A stretch of DNA of 64,000 bases from Festucalex cinctus (Eukaryota > Chordata > Actinopteri > Syngnathiformes > Syngnathidae). The notes under the pieces were generated by a model. The model worked only from the letters and a program-made list of their open reading frames with translations. It did no database searches and was not told the origin of the DNA. The stretch spans positions 248,001 to 312,000 of the forward strand of contig NW_027520279.1 of assembly GCF_051991245.1 (NCBI RefSeq), read 5' to 3'. The stretch's first letter is position 1. Each line of letters opens with the position of its first letter. Below, in pieces: positions 1 through 13,455 of this stretch. The translations under genes and the position numbers were made by a program.

Positions 1-189
1 GATGCCAAAATAAACTAAATACAGCAAAAGATTTGAGTGCACAACGTTTGGTTTAGGTTTGACAGCCATAATCACCTTTTTATTGCTTTAAATGCGTTTT
101 TAGCGCATGATTGTACATTTGAGCTGAATGTGTCAAAATCTTAAAAATTAACAGGTGCCCAAGCAATTTCATGCTAGAATCATCATCCG
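1..189 (+). repeat. Long monomer (L), reference copy
   Basis: Representative 189-bp monomer. Positions 1-74 and 112-189 are shared with the short monomer apart from G at position 57 (A in S). The L-specific stretch is positions 75-111, AT-rich with a T5 run, containing a small dyad: ATGCG at 92-96, a 7-base loop, CGCAT at 104-108. Position 100, in the loop, is T in this copy and G in many others (Lg); this is the most common polymorphism in the array. L has four CpG sites, two of them in the hairpin arms. A-tracts at 7-10, 17-19 and 26-29 are spaced close to one helical turn. Confidence 0.97.
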
Positions 190-348
190 GATGCCAAAAT
201 AAACTAAATACAGCAAAAGATTTGAGTGCACAACGTTTGGTTTAGATTTGACAGCCATAATCAGCAATTGTGTACATTTGAGCTGAATGTGTCAAAATCT
301 TAAAAATTAACAGGTGCCCAAGCAATTTCATGCTAGAATCATCATCCG
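190..348 (+). repeat. Short monomer (S), reference copy
   Basis: Representative 159-bp monomer. It matches L except for A at position 57 and a 7-base GCAATTG segment (75-81) in place of the 37-base L-specific segment. Removing L positions 75-104 gives the S length exactly, leaving only a four-base mismatch patch, so S looks like L minus a 30-bp block that held the 5' hairpin arm and loop (or L is S plus that block). The imperfect dyad ACATT...AATGT around AGCT lies at S positions 85-101 and is shared with L. L followed by S makes the 348-bp dimer that dominates 1-13344. Confidence 0.97.
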
Positions 349-3300
349 GATGCCAAAATAAACTAAATACAGCAAAAGATTTGAGTGCACAACGTTTGGT
401 TTAGGTTTGACAGCCATAATCACCTTTTTATTGCTTTAAATGCGTTTTTAGCGCATGATTGTACATTTGAGCTGAATGTGTCAAAATCTTAAAAATTAAC
501 AGGTGCCCAAGCAATTTCATGCTAGAATCATCATCCGGATGCCAAAATAAACTAAATACAGCAAAAGATTTGAGTGCACAACGTTTGGTTTAGATTTGAC
601 AGCCATAATCAGCAATTGTGTACATTTGAGGTGAATGTGTCAAAATCTTAAAAATTAACAGGTGCCCAAGCAATTTCATGCTAGAATCATCATCCGGATG
701 CCAAAATAAACTAAATACAGCAAAAGATTTGAGTGCACAACGTTTGGTTTAGGTTTGACAGCCATAATCACCTTTTTATTGCTTTAAATGCGTTTTTAGC
801 GCATGATTGTACATTTGAGCTGAATGTGTCAAAATCTTAAAAATTAACAGGTGCCCAAGCAATTTCATGCTAGAATCATCATCCGGATGCCAAAATAAAC
901 TAAATACAGCAAAAGATTTGAGTGCACAACGTTTGGTTTAGATTTGACAGCCATAATCAGCAATTGTGTACATTTGAGCTGAATGTGTCAAAATCTTAAA
1001 AATTAACAGGTGCCCAAGCAATTTCATGCTAGAATCATCATCCGGATGCCAAAATAAACTAAATACAGCAAAAGATTTGAGTGCACAACGTTTGGTTTAG
1101 GTTTGACAGCCATAATCACCTTTTTATTGCTTTAAATGCGTTTTTAGCGCATGATTGTACATTTGAGCTGAATGTGTCAAAATCTTAAAAATTAACAGGT
1201 GCCCAAGCAATTTCATGCTAGAATCATCATCCGGATGCCAAAATAAACTAAATACAGCAAAAGATTTGAGTGCACAACGTTTGGTTTAGATTTGACAGCC
1301 ATAATCAGCAATTGTGTACATTTGAGCTGAATGTGTCAAAATCTTAAAAATTAACAGGTGCCCAAGCAATTTCATGCTAGAATCATCATCCGGATGCCAA
1401 AATAAACTAAATACAGCAAAAGATTTGAGTGCACAACGTTTGGTTTAGGTTTGACAGCCATAATCACCTTTTTATTGCTTTAAATGCGTTTGTAGCGCAT
1501 GATTGTACATTTGAGCTGAATGTGTCAAAATCTTAAAAATTAACAGGTGCCCAAGCAATTTCATGCTAGAATCATCATCCGGATGCCAAAATAAACTAAA
1601 TACAGCAAAAGATTTGAGTGCACAACGTTTGGTTTAGATTTGACAGCCATAATCAGCAATTGTGTACATTTGAGCTGAATGTGTCAAAATCTTAAAAATT
1701 AACAGGTGCCCAAGCAATTTCATGCTAGAATCATCATCCGGATGCCAAAATAAACTAAATACAGCAAAAGATTTGAGTGCACAACGTTTGGTTTAGGTTT
1801 GACAGCCATAATCACCTTTTTATTGCTTTAAATGCGTTTGTAGCGCATGATTGTACATTTGAGCTGAATGTGTCAAAATCTTAAAAATTAACAGGTGCCC
1901 AAGCAATTTCATGCTAGAATCATCATCCGGATGCCAAAATAAACTAAATACAGCAAAAGATTTGAGTGCACAACGTTTGGTTTAGATTTGACAGCCATAA
2001 TCAGCAATTGTGTACATTTGAGCTGAATGTGTCAAAATCTTAAAAATTAACAGGTGCCCAAGCAATTTCATGCTAGAATCATCATCCGGATGCCAAAATA
2101 AACTAAATACAGCAAAAGATTTGAGTGCACAACGTTTGGTTTAGGTTTGACAGCCATAATCACCTTTTTATTGCTTTAAATGCGTTTTTAGCGCATGATT
2201 GTACATTTGAGCTGAATGTGTCAAAATCTTAAAAATTAACAGGTGCCCAAGCAATTTCATGCTAGAATCATCATCCGGATGCCAAAATAAACTAAATACA
2301 GCAAAAGATTTGAGTGCACAACGTTTGGTTTAGATTTGACAGCCATAATCAGCAATTGTGTACATTTGAGCTGAATGTGTCAAAATCTTAAAAATTAACA
2401 GGTGCCCAAGCAATTTCATGCTAGAATCATCATCCGGATGCCAAAATAAACTAAATACAGCAAAAGATTTGAGTGCACAACGTTTGGTTTAGGTTTGACA
2501 GCCATAATCACCTTTTTATTGCTTTAAATGCGTTTGTAGCGCATGATTGTACATTTGAGCTGAATGTGTCAAAATCTTAAAAATTAACAGGTGCCCAAGC
2601 AATTTCATGCTAGAATCATCATCCGGATGCCAAAATAAACTAAATACAGCAAAAGATTTGAGTGCACAACGTTTGGTTTAGATTTGACAGCCATAATCAG
2701 CAATTGTGTACATTTGAGCTGAATGTGTCAAAATCTTAAAAATTAACAGGTGCCCAAGCAATTTCATGCTAGAATCATCATCCGGATGCCAAAATAAACT
2801 AAATACAGCAAAAGATTTGAGTGCACAACGTTTGGTTTAGGTTTGACAGCCATAATCACCTTTTTATTGCTTTAAATGCGTTTGTAGCGCATGATTGTAC
2901 ATTTGAGCTGAATGTGTCAAAATCTTAAAAATTAACAGGTGCCCAAGCAATTTCATGCTAGAATCATCATCCGGATGCCAAAATAAACTAAATACAGCAA
3001 AAGATTTGAGTGCACAACGTTTGGTTTAGATTTGACAGCCATAATCAGCAATTGTGTACATTTGAGCTGAATGTGTCAAAATCTTAAAAATTAACAGGTG
3101 CCCAAGCAATTTCATGCTAGAATCATCATCCGGATGCCAAAATAAACTAAATACAGCAAAAGATTTGAGTGCACAACGTTTGGTTTAGGTTTGACAGCCA
3201 TAATCACCTTTTTATTGCTTTAAATGCGTTTGTAGCGCATGATTGTACATTTGAGCTGAATGTGTCAAAATCTTAAAAATTAACAGGTGCCCAAGCAATT

Positions 3301-4017
3301 TCATGCTAGAATCATCATCCGGATGCCAAAATAAACTAAATACAGCAAAAGATTTGAGTGCACAACGTTTGGTTTAGGTTTGACAGCCATAATCACCTTT
3401 TTATTGCTTTAAATGCGTTTTTAGCGCATGATTGTACATTTGAGCTGAATGTGTCAAAATCTTAAAAATTAACAGGTGCCCAAGCAATTTCATGCTAGAA
3501 TCATCATCCGGATGCCAAAATAAACTAAATACAGCAAAAGATTTGAGTGCACAACGTTTGGTTTAGATTTGACAGCCATAATCAGCAATTGTGTACATTT
3601 GAGCTGAATGTGTCAAAATCTTAAAAATTAACAGGTGCCCAAGCAATTTCATGCTAGAATCATCATCCGGATGCCAAAATAAACTAAATACAGCAAAAGA
3701 TTTGAGTGCACAACGTTTGGTTTAGGTTTGACAGCCATAATCACCTTTTTATTGCTTTAAATGCGTTTTTAGCGCATGATTGTACATTTGAGCTGAATGT
3801 GTCAAAATCTTAAAAATTAACAGGTGCCCAAGCAATTTCATGCTAGAATCATCATCCGGATGCCAAAATAAACTAAATACAGCAAAAGATTTGAGTGCAC
3901 AACGTTTGGTTTAGATTTGACAGCCATAATCAGCAATTGTGTACATTTGAGCTGAATGTGTCAAAATCTTAAAAATTAACAGGTGCCCAAGCAATTTCAT
4001 GCTAGAATCATCATCCG

Positions 4018-7000
4018 GATGCCAAAATAAACAAAATACAGCAAAAGATTTGAGTGCACAACGTTTGGTTTAGGTTTGACAGCCATAATCACCTTTTTAT
4101 TGCTTTAAATGCGTTTTTAGCGCATGATTGTAAATTTGAGCTGAATGTGTCAAAATCTTAAAAATTAACAGGTGCCCAAGCAATTTCATGCTAGAATCAT
4201 CATCCGGATGCCAAAATAAACTAAATACAGCAAAAGATTTGAGTGCACAACGTTTGGTTTAGGTTTGACAGCCATAATCACCTTTTTATTGCTTTAAATG
4301 CGTTTTTAGCGCATGATTGTACATTTGAGCTGAATGTGTCAAAATCTTAAAAATTAACAGGTGCCCAAGCAATTTCATGCTAGAATCATCATCCGGATGC
4401 CAAAATAAACTAAATACAGCAAAAGATTTGAGTGCACAACGTTTGGTTTAGATTTGACAGCCATAATCAGCAATTGTGTACATTTGAGCTGAATGTGTCA
4501 AAATCTTAAAAATTAACAGGTGCCCAAGCAATTTCATGCTAGAATCATCATCCGGATGCCAAAATAAACAAAATACAGCAAAAGATTTGAGTGCACAACG
4601 TTTGGTTTAGGTTTGACAGCCATAATCACCTTTTTATTGCTTTAAATGCGTTTTTAGCGCATGATTGTAAATTTGAGCTGAATGTGTCAAAATCTTAAAA
4701 ATTAACAGGTGCCCAAGCAATTTCATGCTAGAATCATCATCCGGATGCCAAAATAAACTAAATACAGCAAAAGATTTGAGTGCACAACGTTTGGTTTAGA
4801 TTTGACAGCCATAATCAGCAATTGTGTACATTTGAGCTGAATGTGTCAAAATCTTAAAAATTAACAGGTGCCCAAGCAATTTCATGCTAGAATCATCACC
4901 CGGATGCCAAAATAAACTAAATACAGCAAAAGATTTGAGTGCACAACGTTTGGTTTAGGTTTGACAGCCATAATCACCTTTTTATTGCTTTAAATGCGTT
5001 TTTAGCGCATGATTGTACATTTGAGCTGAATGTGTCAAAATCTTAAAAATTAACAGGTGCCCAAGCAATTTCATGCTAGAATCATCATCCGGATGCCAAG
5101 ATAAACTAAATACAGCAAAAGATTTGAGTGCACAACGTTTGGTTTAGATTTGACAGCCATAATCAGCAATTGTGTACATTTGAGCTGAATGTGTCAAAAT
5201 CTTAAAAATTAACAGGTGCCCAAGCAATTTCATGCTAGAATCATCATCCGGATGCCAAAATAAACTAAATACAGCAAAAGATTTGAGTGCACAACGTTTG
5301 GTTTAGGTTTGACAGCCATAATCACCTTTTTATTGCTTTAAATGCGTTTTTAGCGCATGATTGTACATTTGAGCTGAATGTGTCAAAATCTTAAAAATTA
5401 ACAGGTGCCCAAGCAATTTCATGCTAGAATCATCATCCGGATGCCAAAATAAACAAAATACAGCAAAAGATTTGACTGCACAACGTTTGGTTTAGATTTG
5501 ACAGCCATAATCAGCAATTCTGTACATTTGAGCTGAATGTGTCAAAATCTTAAAAATTAACAGGTGCCCAAGCAATTTCATGCTAGAATCATCATCCGGA
5601 TGCCAAAATAAACTAAATACAGCAAAAGATTTGAGTGCACAACGTTTGGTTTAGATTTGACAGCCATAATCAGCAATTGTGTACATTTGAGCTGAATGTG
5701 TCAAAATCTTAAAAATTAACAGGTGCCCAAGCAATTTCATGCTAGAATCATCATCCGGATGCCAAAATAAACAAAATACAGCAAAAGATTTGAGTGCACA
5801 ACGTTTGGTTTAGGTTTGACAGCCATAATCACCTTTTTATTGCTTTAAATGCGTTTTTAGCGCATGATTGTAAATTTGAGCTGAATGTGTCAAAATCTTA
5901 AAAATTAACAGGTGCCCAAGCAATTTCATGCTATAATCATCATCCGGATGCCAAAATAAACTAAATACAGCAAAAGATTTGAGTGCACAACGTTTGGTTT
6001 AGGTTTGACAGCCATAATCACCTTTTTATTGCTTTAAATGCGTTTTTAGCGCATGATTGTACATTTGAGCTGAATGTGTCAAAATCTTAAAAATTAACAG
6101 GTGCCCAAGCAATTTCATGCTAGAATCATCATCCGGATGCCAAAATAAACTAAATACAGCAAAAGATTTGAGTGCACAACGTTTGGTTTAGATTTGACAG
6201 CCATAATCAGCAATTGTGTACATTTGAGCTGAATGTGTCAAAATCTTAAAAATTAACAGGTGCCCAAGCAATTTCATGCTAGAATCATCATCCGGATGCC
6301 AAAATAAACAAAATACAGCAAAAGATTTGAGTGCACAACGTTTGGTTTAGGTTTGACAGCCATAATCACCTTTTTATTGCTTTAAATGCGTTTTTAGCGC
6401 ATGATTGTAAATTTGAGCTGAATGTGTCAAAATCTTAAAAATTAACAGGTGCCCAAGCAATTTCATGCTAGAATCATCATCCGGATGCCAAAATAAACTA
6501 AATACAGCAAAAGATTTGAGTGCACAACGTTTGGTTTAGGTTTGACAGCCATAATCACCTTTTTATTGCTTTAAATGCGTTTTTAGCGCATGATTGTACA
6601 TTTGAGCTGAATGTGTCAAAATCTTAAAAATTAACAGGTGCCCAAGCAATTTCATGCTAGAATCATCATCCGGATGCCAAAATAAACTAAATACAGCAAA
6701 AGATTTGAGTGCACAACGTTTGGTTTAGATTTGACAGCCATAATCAGCAATTGTGTACATTTGAGCTGAATGTGTCAAAATCTTAAAAATTAACAGGTGC
6801 CCAAGCAATTTCATGCTAGAATCATCATCCGGATGCCAAAATAAACTAAATACAGCAAAAGATTTGAGTGCACAACGTTTGGTTTAGATTTGACAGCCAT
6901 AATCAGCAATTGTGTACATTTGAGCTGAATGTGTCAAAATCTTAAAAATTAACAGGTGCCCAAGCAATTTCATGCTAGAATCATCATCCGGATGCCAAAA

Positions 7001-7536
7001 TAAACTAAATACAGCAAAAGATTTGAGTGCACAACGTTTGGTTTAGGTTTGACAGCCATAATCACCTTTTTATTGCTTTAAATGCGTTTTTAGCGCATGA
7101 TTGTAAATTTGAGCTGAATGTGTCAAAATCTTAAAAATTAACAGGTGCCCAAGCAATTTCATGCTAGAATCATCATCCGGATGCCAAAATAAACTAAATA
7201 CAGCAAAAGATTTGAGTGCACAACGTTTGGTTTAGATTTGACAGCCATAATCAGCAATTGTGTACATTTGAGCTGAATGTGTCAAAATCTTAAAAATTAA
7301 CAGGTGCCCAAGCAATTTCATGCTAGAATCATCACCCGGATGCCAAAATAAACTAAATACAGCAAAAGATTTGAGTGCACAACGTTTGGTTTAGGTTTGA
7401 CAGCCATAATCACCTTTTTATTGCTTTAAATGCGTTTTTAGCGCATGATTGTACATTTGAGCTGAATGTGTCAAAATCTTAAAAATTAACAGGTGCCCAA
7501 GCAATTTCATGCTAGAATCATCATCCGGATGCCAAG
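4018..7536 (+). repeat. Tandem segmental duplication inside the left arm
   Basis: Two copies of a multi-monomer block share rare variants. AAACAAAAT (T16A of the monomer) at 4033 and 4570 recurs at 5773 and 6310, both 1740 bp later. CATCACCC at 4899 recurs at 7335, and GCCAAG at 5100 recurs at 7536, both 2436 bp later. The 696-bp difference (two dimers) means the second copy gained four monomers, or the first lost them, between 6310 and 7335. L monomers with GTAAATTT instead of GTACATTT also cluster here (4132, 4670, 5872, 6410, 7106). Confidence 0.88.
5440..5598 (+). repeat. Divergent S monomer with L-block variant
   Basis: This short monomer carries AAACAAAAT, a variant otherwise seen here in neighbouring L monomers, plus two changes seen nowhere else in the window: GACTGCA for GAGTGCA and AATTCTG for AATTGTG. 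It sits at the start of an SS pair next to the second copy of the 4.0-7.5 kb duplication. A patch transferred from an L neighbour by gene conversion would explain the first variant; the other two are private point changes. Confidence 0.8.
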
Positions 7537-10500
7537 ATAAACTAAATACAGCAAAAGATTTGAGTGCACAACGTTTGGTTTAGATTTGACAGCCATAATC
7601 AGCAATTGTGTACATTTGAGCTGAATGTGTCAAAATCTTAAAAATTAACAGGTGCCCAAGCAATTTCATGCTAGAATCATCATCCGGATGCCAAAATAAA
7701 CTAAATACAGCAAAAGATTTGAGTGCACAACGTTTGGTTTAGGTTTGACAGCCATAATCACCTTTTTATTGCTTTAAATGCGTTTTTAGCGCATGATTGT
7801 ACATTTGAGCTGAATGTGTCAAAATCTTAAAAATTAACAGGTGCCCAAGCAATTTCATGCTAGAATCATCATCCGGATGCCAAAATAAACTAAATACAGC
7901 AAAAGATTTGAGTGCACAACGTTTGGTTTAGATTTGACAGCCATAATCAGCAATTGTGTACATTTGAGCTGAATGTGTCAAAATCTTAAAAATTAACAGG
8001 TGCCCAAGCAATTTCATGCTAGAATCATCATCCGGATGCCAAAATAAACTAAATACAGCAAAAGATTTGAGTGCACAACGTTTGGTTTAGGTTTGACAGC
8101 CATAATCACCTTTTTATTGCTTTAAATGCGTTTTTAGCGCATGATTGTACATTTGAGCTGAATGTGTCAAAATCTTAAAAATTAACAGGTGCCCAAGCAA
8201 TTTCATGCTAGAATCATCATCCGGATGCCAAAATAAACTAAATACAGCAAAAGATTTGAGTGCACAACGTTTGGTTTAGATTTGACAGCCATAATCAGCA
8301 ATTGTGTACATTTGAGGTGAATGTGTCAAAATCTTAAAAATTAACAGGTGCCCAAGCAATTTCATGCTAGAATCATCATCCGGATGCCAAAATAAACTAA
8401 ATACAGCAAAAGATTTGAGTGCACAACGTTTGGTTTAGGTTTGACAGCCATAATCACCTTTTTATTGCTTTAAATGCGTTTTTAGCGCATGATTGTACAT
8501 TTGAGCTGAATGTGTCAAAATCTTAAAAATTAACAGGTGCCCAAGCAATTTCATGCTAGAATCATCATCCGGATGCCAAAATAAACTAAATACAGCAAAA
8601 GATTTGAGTGCACAACGTTTGGTTTAGATTTGACAGCCATAATCAGCAATTGTGTACATTTGAGCTGAATGTGTCAAAATCTTAAAAATTAACAGGTGCC
8701 CAAGCAATTTCATGCTAGAATCATCATCCGGATGCCAAAATAAACTAAATACAGCAAAAGATTTGAGTGCACAACGTTTGGTTTAGGTTTGACAGCCATA
8801 ATCACCTTTTTATTGCTTTAAATGCGTTTTTAGCGCATGATTGTACATTTGAGCTGAATGTGTCAAAATCTTAAAAATTAACAGGTGCCCAAGCAATTTC
8901 ATGCTAGAATCATCATCCGGATGCCAAAATAAACTAAATACAGCAAAAGATTTGAGTGCACAACGTTTGGTTTAGGTTTGACAGCCATAATCACCTTTTT
9001 ATTGCTTTAAATGCGTTTTTAGCGCATGATTGTACATTTGAGCTGAATGTGTCAAAATCTTAAAAATTAACAGGTGCCCAAGCAATTTCATGCTAGAATC
9101 ATCATCCGGATGCCAAAATAAACTAAATACAGCAAAAGATTTGAGTGCACAACGTTTGGTTTAGATTTGACAGCCATAATCAGCAATTGTGTACATTTGA
9201 GCTGAATGTGTCAAAATCTTAAAAATTAACAGGTGCCCAAGCAATTTCATGCTAGAATCATCATCCGGATGCCAAAATAAACTAAATACAGCAAAAGATT
9301 TGAGTGCACAACGTTTGGTTTAGGTTTGACAGCCATAATCACCTTTTTATTGCTTTAAATGCGTTTTTAGCGCATGATTGTACATTTGAGCTGAATGTGT
9401 CAAAATCTTAAAAATTAACAGGTGCCCAAGCAATTTCATGCTAGAATCATCATCCGGATGCCAAAATAAACTAAATACAGCAAAAGATTTGAGTGCACAA
9501 CGTTTGGTTTAGATTTGACAGCCATAATCAGCAATTGTGTACATTTGAGCTGAATGTGTCAAAATCTTAAAAATTAACAGGTGCCCAAGCAATTTCATGC
9601 TAGAATCATCATCCGGATGCCAAAATAAACTAAATACAGCAAAAGATTTGAGTGCACAACGTTTGGTTTAGGTTTGACAGCCATAATCACCTTTTTATTG
9701 CTTTAAATGCGTTTGTAGCGCATGATTGTACATTTGAGCTGAATGTGTCAAAATCTTAAAAATTAACAGGTGCCCAAGCAATTTCATGCTAGAATCATCA
9801 TCCGGATGCCAAAATAAACTAAATACAGCAAAAGATTTGAGTGCACAACGTTTGGTTTAGGTTTGACAGCCATAATCACCTTTTTATTGCTTTAAATGCG
9901 TTTTTAGCGCATGATTGTACATTTGAGCTGAATGTGTCAAAATCTTAAAAATTAACAGGTGCCCAAGCAATTTCATGCTAGAATCATCATCCGGATGCCA
10001 AAATAAACTAAATACAGCAAAAGATTTGAGTGCACAACGTTTGGTTTAGGTTTGACAGGCATAATCACCTTTTTATTGCTTTAAATGCGTTTTTAGCGCA
10101 TGATTGTACATTTGAGCTGAATGTGTCAAAATCTTAAAAATTAACAGGTGCCCAAGCAATTTCATGCTAGAATCATCATCCGGATGCCAAAATAAACTAA
10201 ATACAGCAAAAGATTTGAGTGCACAACGTTTGGTTTAGATTTGACAGCCATAATCAGCAATTGTGTACATTTGAGCTGAATGTGTCAAAATCTTAAAAAT
10301 TAACAGGTGCCCAAGCAATTTCATGCTAGAATCATCATCCGGATGCCAAAATAAACTAAATACAGCAAAAGATTTGAGTGCACAACGTTTGGTTTAGGTT
10401 TGACAGCCATAATCACCTTTTTATTGCTTTAAATGCGTTTTTAGCGCATGATTGTACATTTGAGCTGAATGTGTCAAAATCTTAAAAATTAACAGGTGCC

Positions 10501-13155
10501 CAAGCAATTTCATGCTAGAATCATCATCCGGATGCCAAAATAAACTAAATACAGCAAAAGATTTGAGTGCACAACGTTTGGTTTAGATTTGACAGCCATA
10601 ATCAGCAATTGTGTACATTTGAGCTGAATGTGTCAAAATCTTAAAAATTAACAGGTGCCCAAGCAATTTCATGCTAGAATCATCATCCGGATGCCAAAAT
10701 AAACTAAATACAGCAAAAGATTTGAGTGCACAACGTTTGGTTTAGGTTTGACAGCCATAATCACCTTTTTATTACTTTAAATGCGTTTGTAGCGCATGAT
10801 TGTACATTTGAGCTGAATGTGTCAAAATCTTAAAAATTAACAGGTGCCCAAGCAATTTCATGCTAGAATCATCATCCGGATGCCAAAATAAACTAAATAC
10901 AGCAAAAGATTTGAGTGCACAACGTTTGGTTTAGATTTGACAGCCATAATCAGCAATTGTGTACATTTGAGCTGAATGTGTCAAAATCTTAAAAATTAAC
11001 AGGTGCCCAAGCAATTTCATGCTAGAATCATCATCCGGATGCCAAAATAAACTAAATACAGCAAAAGATTTGAGTGCACAACGTTTGGTTTAGGTTTGAC
11101 AGCCATAATCACCTTTTTATTGCTTTAAATGCGTTTTTAGCGCATGATTGTACATTTGAGCTGAATGTGTCAAAATCTTAAAAATTAACAGGTGCCCAAG
11201 CAATTTCATGCTAGAATCATCATCCGGATGCCAAAATAAACTAAATACAGCAAAAGATTTGAGTGCACAACGTTTGGTTTAGATTTGACAGCCATAATCA
11301 GCAATTGTGTACATTTGAGCTGAATGTGTCAAAATCTTAAAAATTAACAGGTGCCCAAGCAATTTCATGCTAGAATCATCATCCGGATGCCAAAATAAAC
11401 TAAATACAGCAAAAGATTTGAGTGCACAACGTTTGGTTTAGGTTTGACAGCCATAATCACCTTTTTATTGCTTTAAATGCGTTTTTAGCGCATGATTGTA
11501 CATTTGAGCTGAATGTGTCAAAATCTTAAAAATTAACAGGTGCCCAAGCAATTTCATGCTAGAATCATCATCCGGATGCCAAAATAAACTAAATACAGCA
11601 AAAGATTTGAGTGCACAACGTTTGGTTTAGATTTGACAGCCATAATCAGCAATTGTGTACATTTGAGCTGAATGTGTCAAAATCTTAAAAATTAACAGGT
11701 GCCCAAGCAATTTCATGCTAGAATCATCATCCGGATGCCAAAATAAACTAAATACAGCAAAAGATTTGAGTGCACAACGTTTGGTTTAGGTTTGACAGCC
11801 ATAATCACCTTTTTATTGCTTTAAATGCGTTTGTAGCGCATGATTGTACATTTGAGCTGAATGTGTCAAAATCTTAAAAATTAACAGGTGCCCAAGCAAT
11901 TTCATGCTAGAATCATCATCCGGATGCCAAAATAAACTAAATACAGCAAAAGATTTGAGTGCACAACGTTTGGTTTAGATTTGACAGCCATAATCAGCAA
12001 TTGTGTACATTTGAGCTGAATGTGTCAAAATCTTAAAAATTAACAGGTGCCCAAGCAATTTCATGCTAGAATCATCATCCGGATGCCAAAATAAACTAAA
12101 TACAGCAAAAGATTTGAGTGCACAACGTTTGGTTTAGGTTTGACAGCCATAATCACCTTTTTATTGCTTTAAATGCGTTTGTAGCGCATGATTGTACATT
12201 TGAGCTGAATGTGTCAAAATCTTAAAAATTAACAGGTGCCCAAGCAATTTCATGCTAGAATCATCATCCGGATGCCAAAATAAACTAAATACAGCAAAAG
12301 ATTTGAGTGCACAACGTTTGGTTTAGATTTGACAGCCATAATCAGCAATTGTGTACATTTGAGCTGAATGTGTCAAAATCTTAAAAATTAACAGGTGCCC
12401 AAGCAATTTCATGCTAGAATCATCATCCGGATGCCAAAATAAACTAAATACAGCAAAAGATTTGAGTGCACAACGTTTGGTTTAGGTTTGACAGCCATAA
12501 TCACCTTTTTATTGCTTTAAATGCGTTTGTAGCGCATGATTGTACATTTGAGCTGAATGTGTCAAAATCTTAAAAATTAACAGGTGCCCAAGCAATTTCA
12601 TGCTAGAATCATCATCCGGATGCCAAAATAAACTAAATACAGCAAAAGATTTGAGTGCACAACGTTTGGTTTAGGTTTGACAGCCATAATCACCTTTTTA
12701 TTGCTTTAAATGCGTTTTTAGCGCATGATTGTACATTTGAGCTGAATGTGTCAAAATCTTAAAAATTAACAGGTGCCCAAGCAATTTCATGCTAGAATCA
12801 TCATCCGGATGCCAAAATAAACTAAATACAGCAAAAGATTTGAGTGCACAACGTTTGGTTTAGGTTTGACAGCCATAATCACCTTTTTATTGCTTTAAAT
12901 GCGTTTTTAGCGCATGATTGTACATTTGAGCTGAATGTGTCAAAATCTTAAAAATTAACAGGTGCCCAAGCAATTTCATGCTAGAATCATCATCCGGATG
13001 CCAAAATAAACTAAATACAGCAAAAGATTTGAGTGCACAACGTTTGGTTTAGATTTGACAGCCATAATCAGCAATTGTGTACATTTGAGCTGAATGTGTC
13101 AAAATCTTAAAAATTAACAGGTGCCCAAGCAATTTCATGCTAGAATCATCATCCG

Positions 13156-13344
13156 GATGCCAAAATAAACTAAATATAGCAAAAGATTTGAGTGCACAAC
13201 GTTTGGTTTAGGTTTGACAGCCATAATCACCTTTTTATTGCTTTAAATGCGTTTGTAGCGCATGATTGCACATTTGAGCTGAATGTGTCAAAATCTTAAA
13301 AATTAACAGGTGCCCAAGCAATTTCATGCTAGAATCATCATCCG
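13156..13344 (+). repeat. L' monomer before retroposon copy 1
   Basis: Long monomer with three linked variants: TATAGC for TACAGC, loop G (GTTTGTAG), and GATTGCACA for GATTGTACA. The same combination occurs immediately before all six retroposon insertions, which marks them as descendants of one insertion. Confidence 0.92.
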
Positions 13345-13455
13345 GATGCCAAAATAAACTAAATACAGCAAAAGATTTGAGTGCACAACGTTTGGTTTAG
13401 ATTTGACAGCCATAATCAGCAATTGTGTACATTTGAGCTGAATGTGTCAAAATCT

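Larger units (their letters stand above)
1..13344 (+). repeat. Left arm: mostly alternating L-S dimers
   Basis: Length arithmetic gives 42 L and 34 S monomers with no net indel. The pattern is mainly L-S (348-bp period), with occasional LL or SS breaks, for example LL at about 3.1-3.5 kb and SS at 5440-5757. The loop-G form of L appears in clusters (about 1.4-3.3 kb and 9.6-13.3 kb). A private C-to-G change in S (TTTGAGG) at 631 recurs at 8317, 7686 bp later. No retroposon insertion and no non-satellite sequence lies in this stretch. Confidence 0.9.

Noticed and set aside
59..74. TTGACA followed by CATAAT, resembling a bacterial promoter
   Set aside because: The spacing is only a few bases, not about 17, and the sequence is part of a eukaryotic satellite repeated in every monomer.
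5934..5934. CTATAATC at 5934 as part of the 6595-bp unit
   Set aside because: The same base change occurs at 57337 and 63932, but the monomers around 5934 do not match that unit; a separate mutation or an old transfer is more likely.
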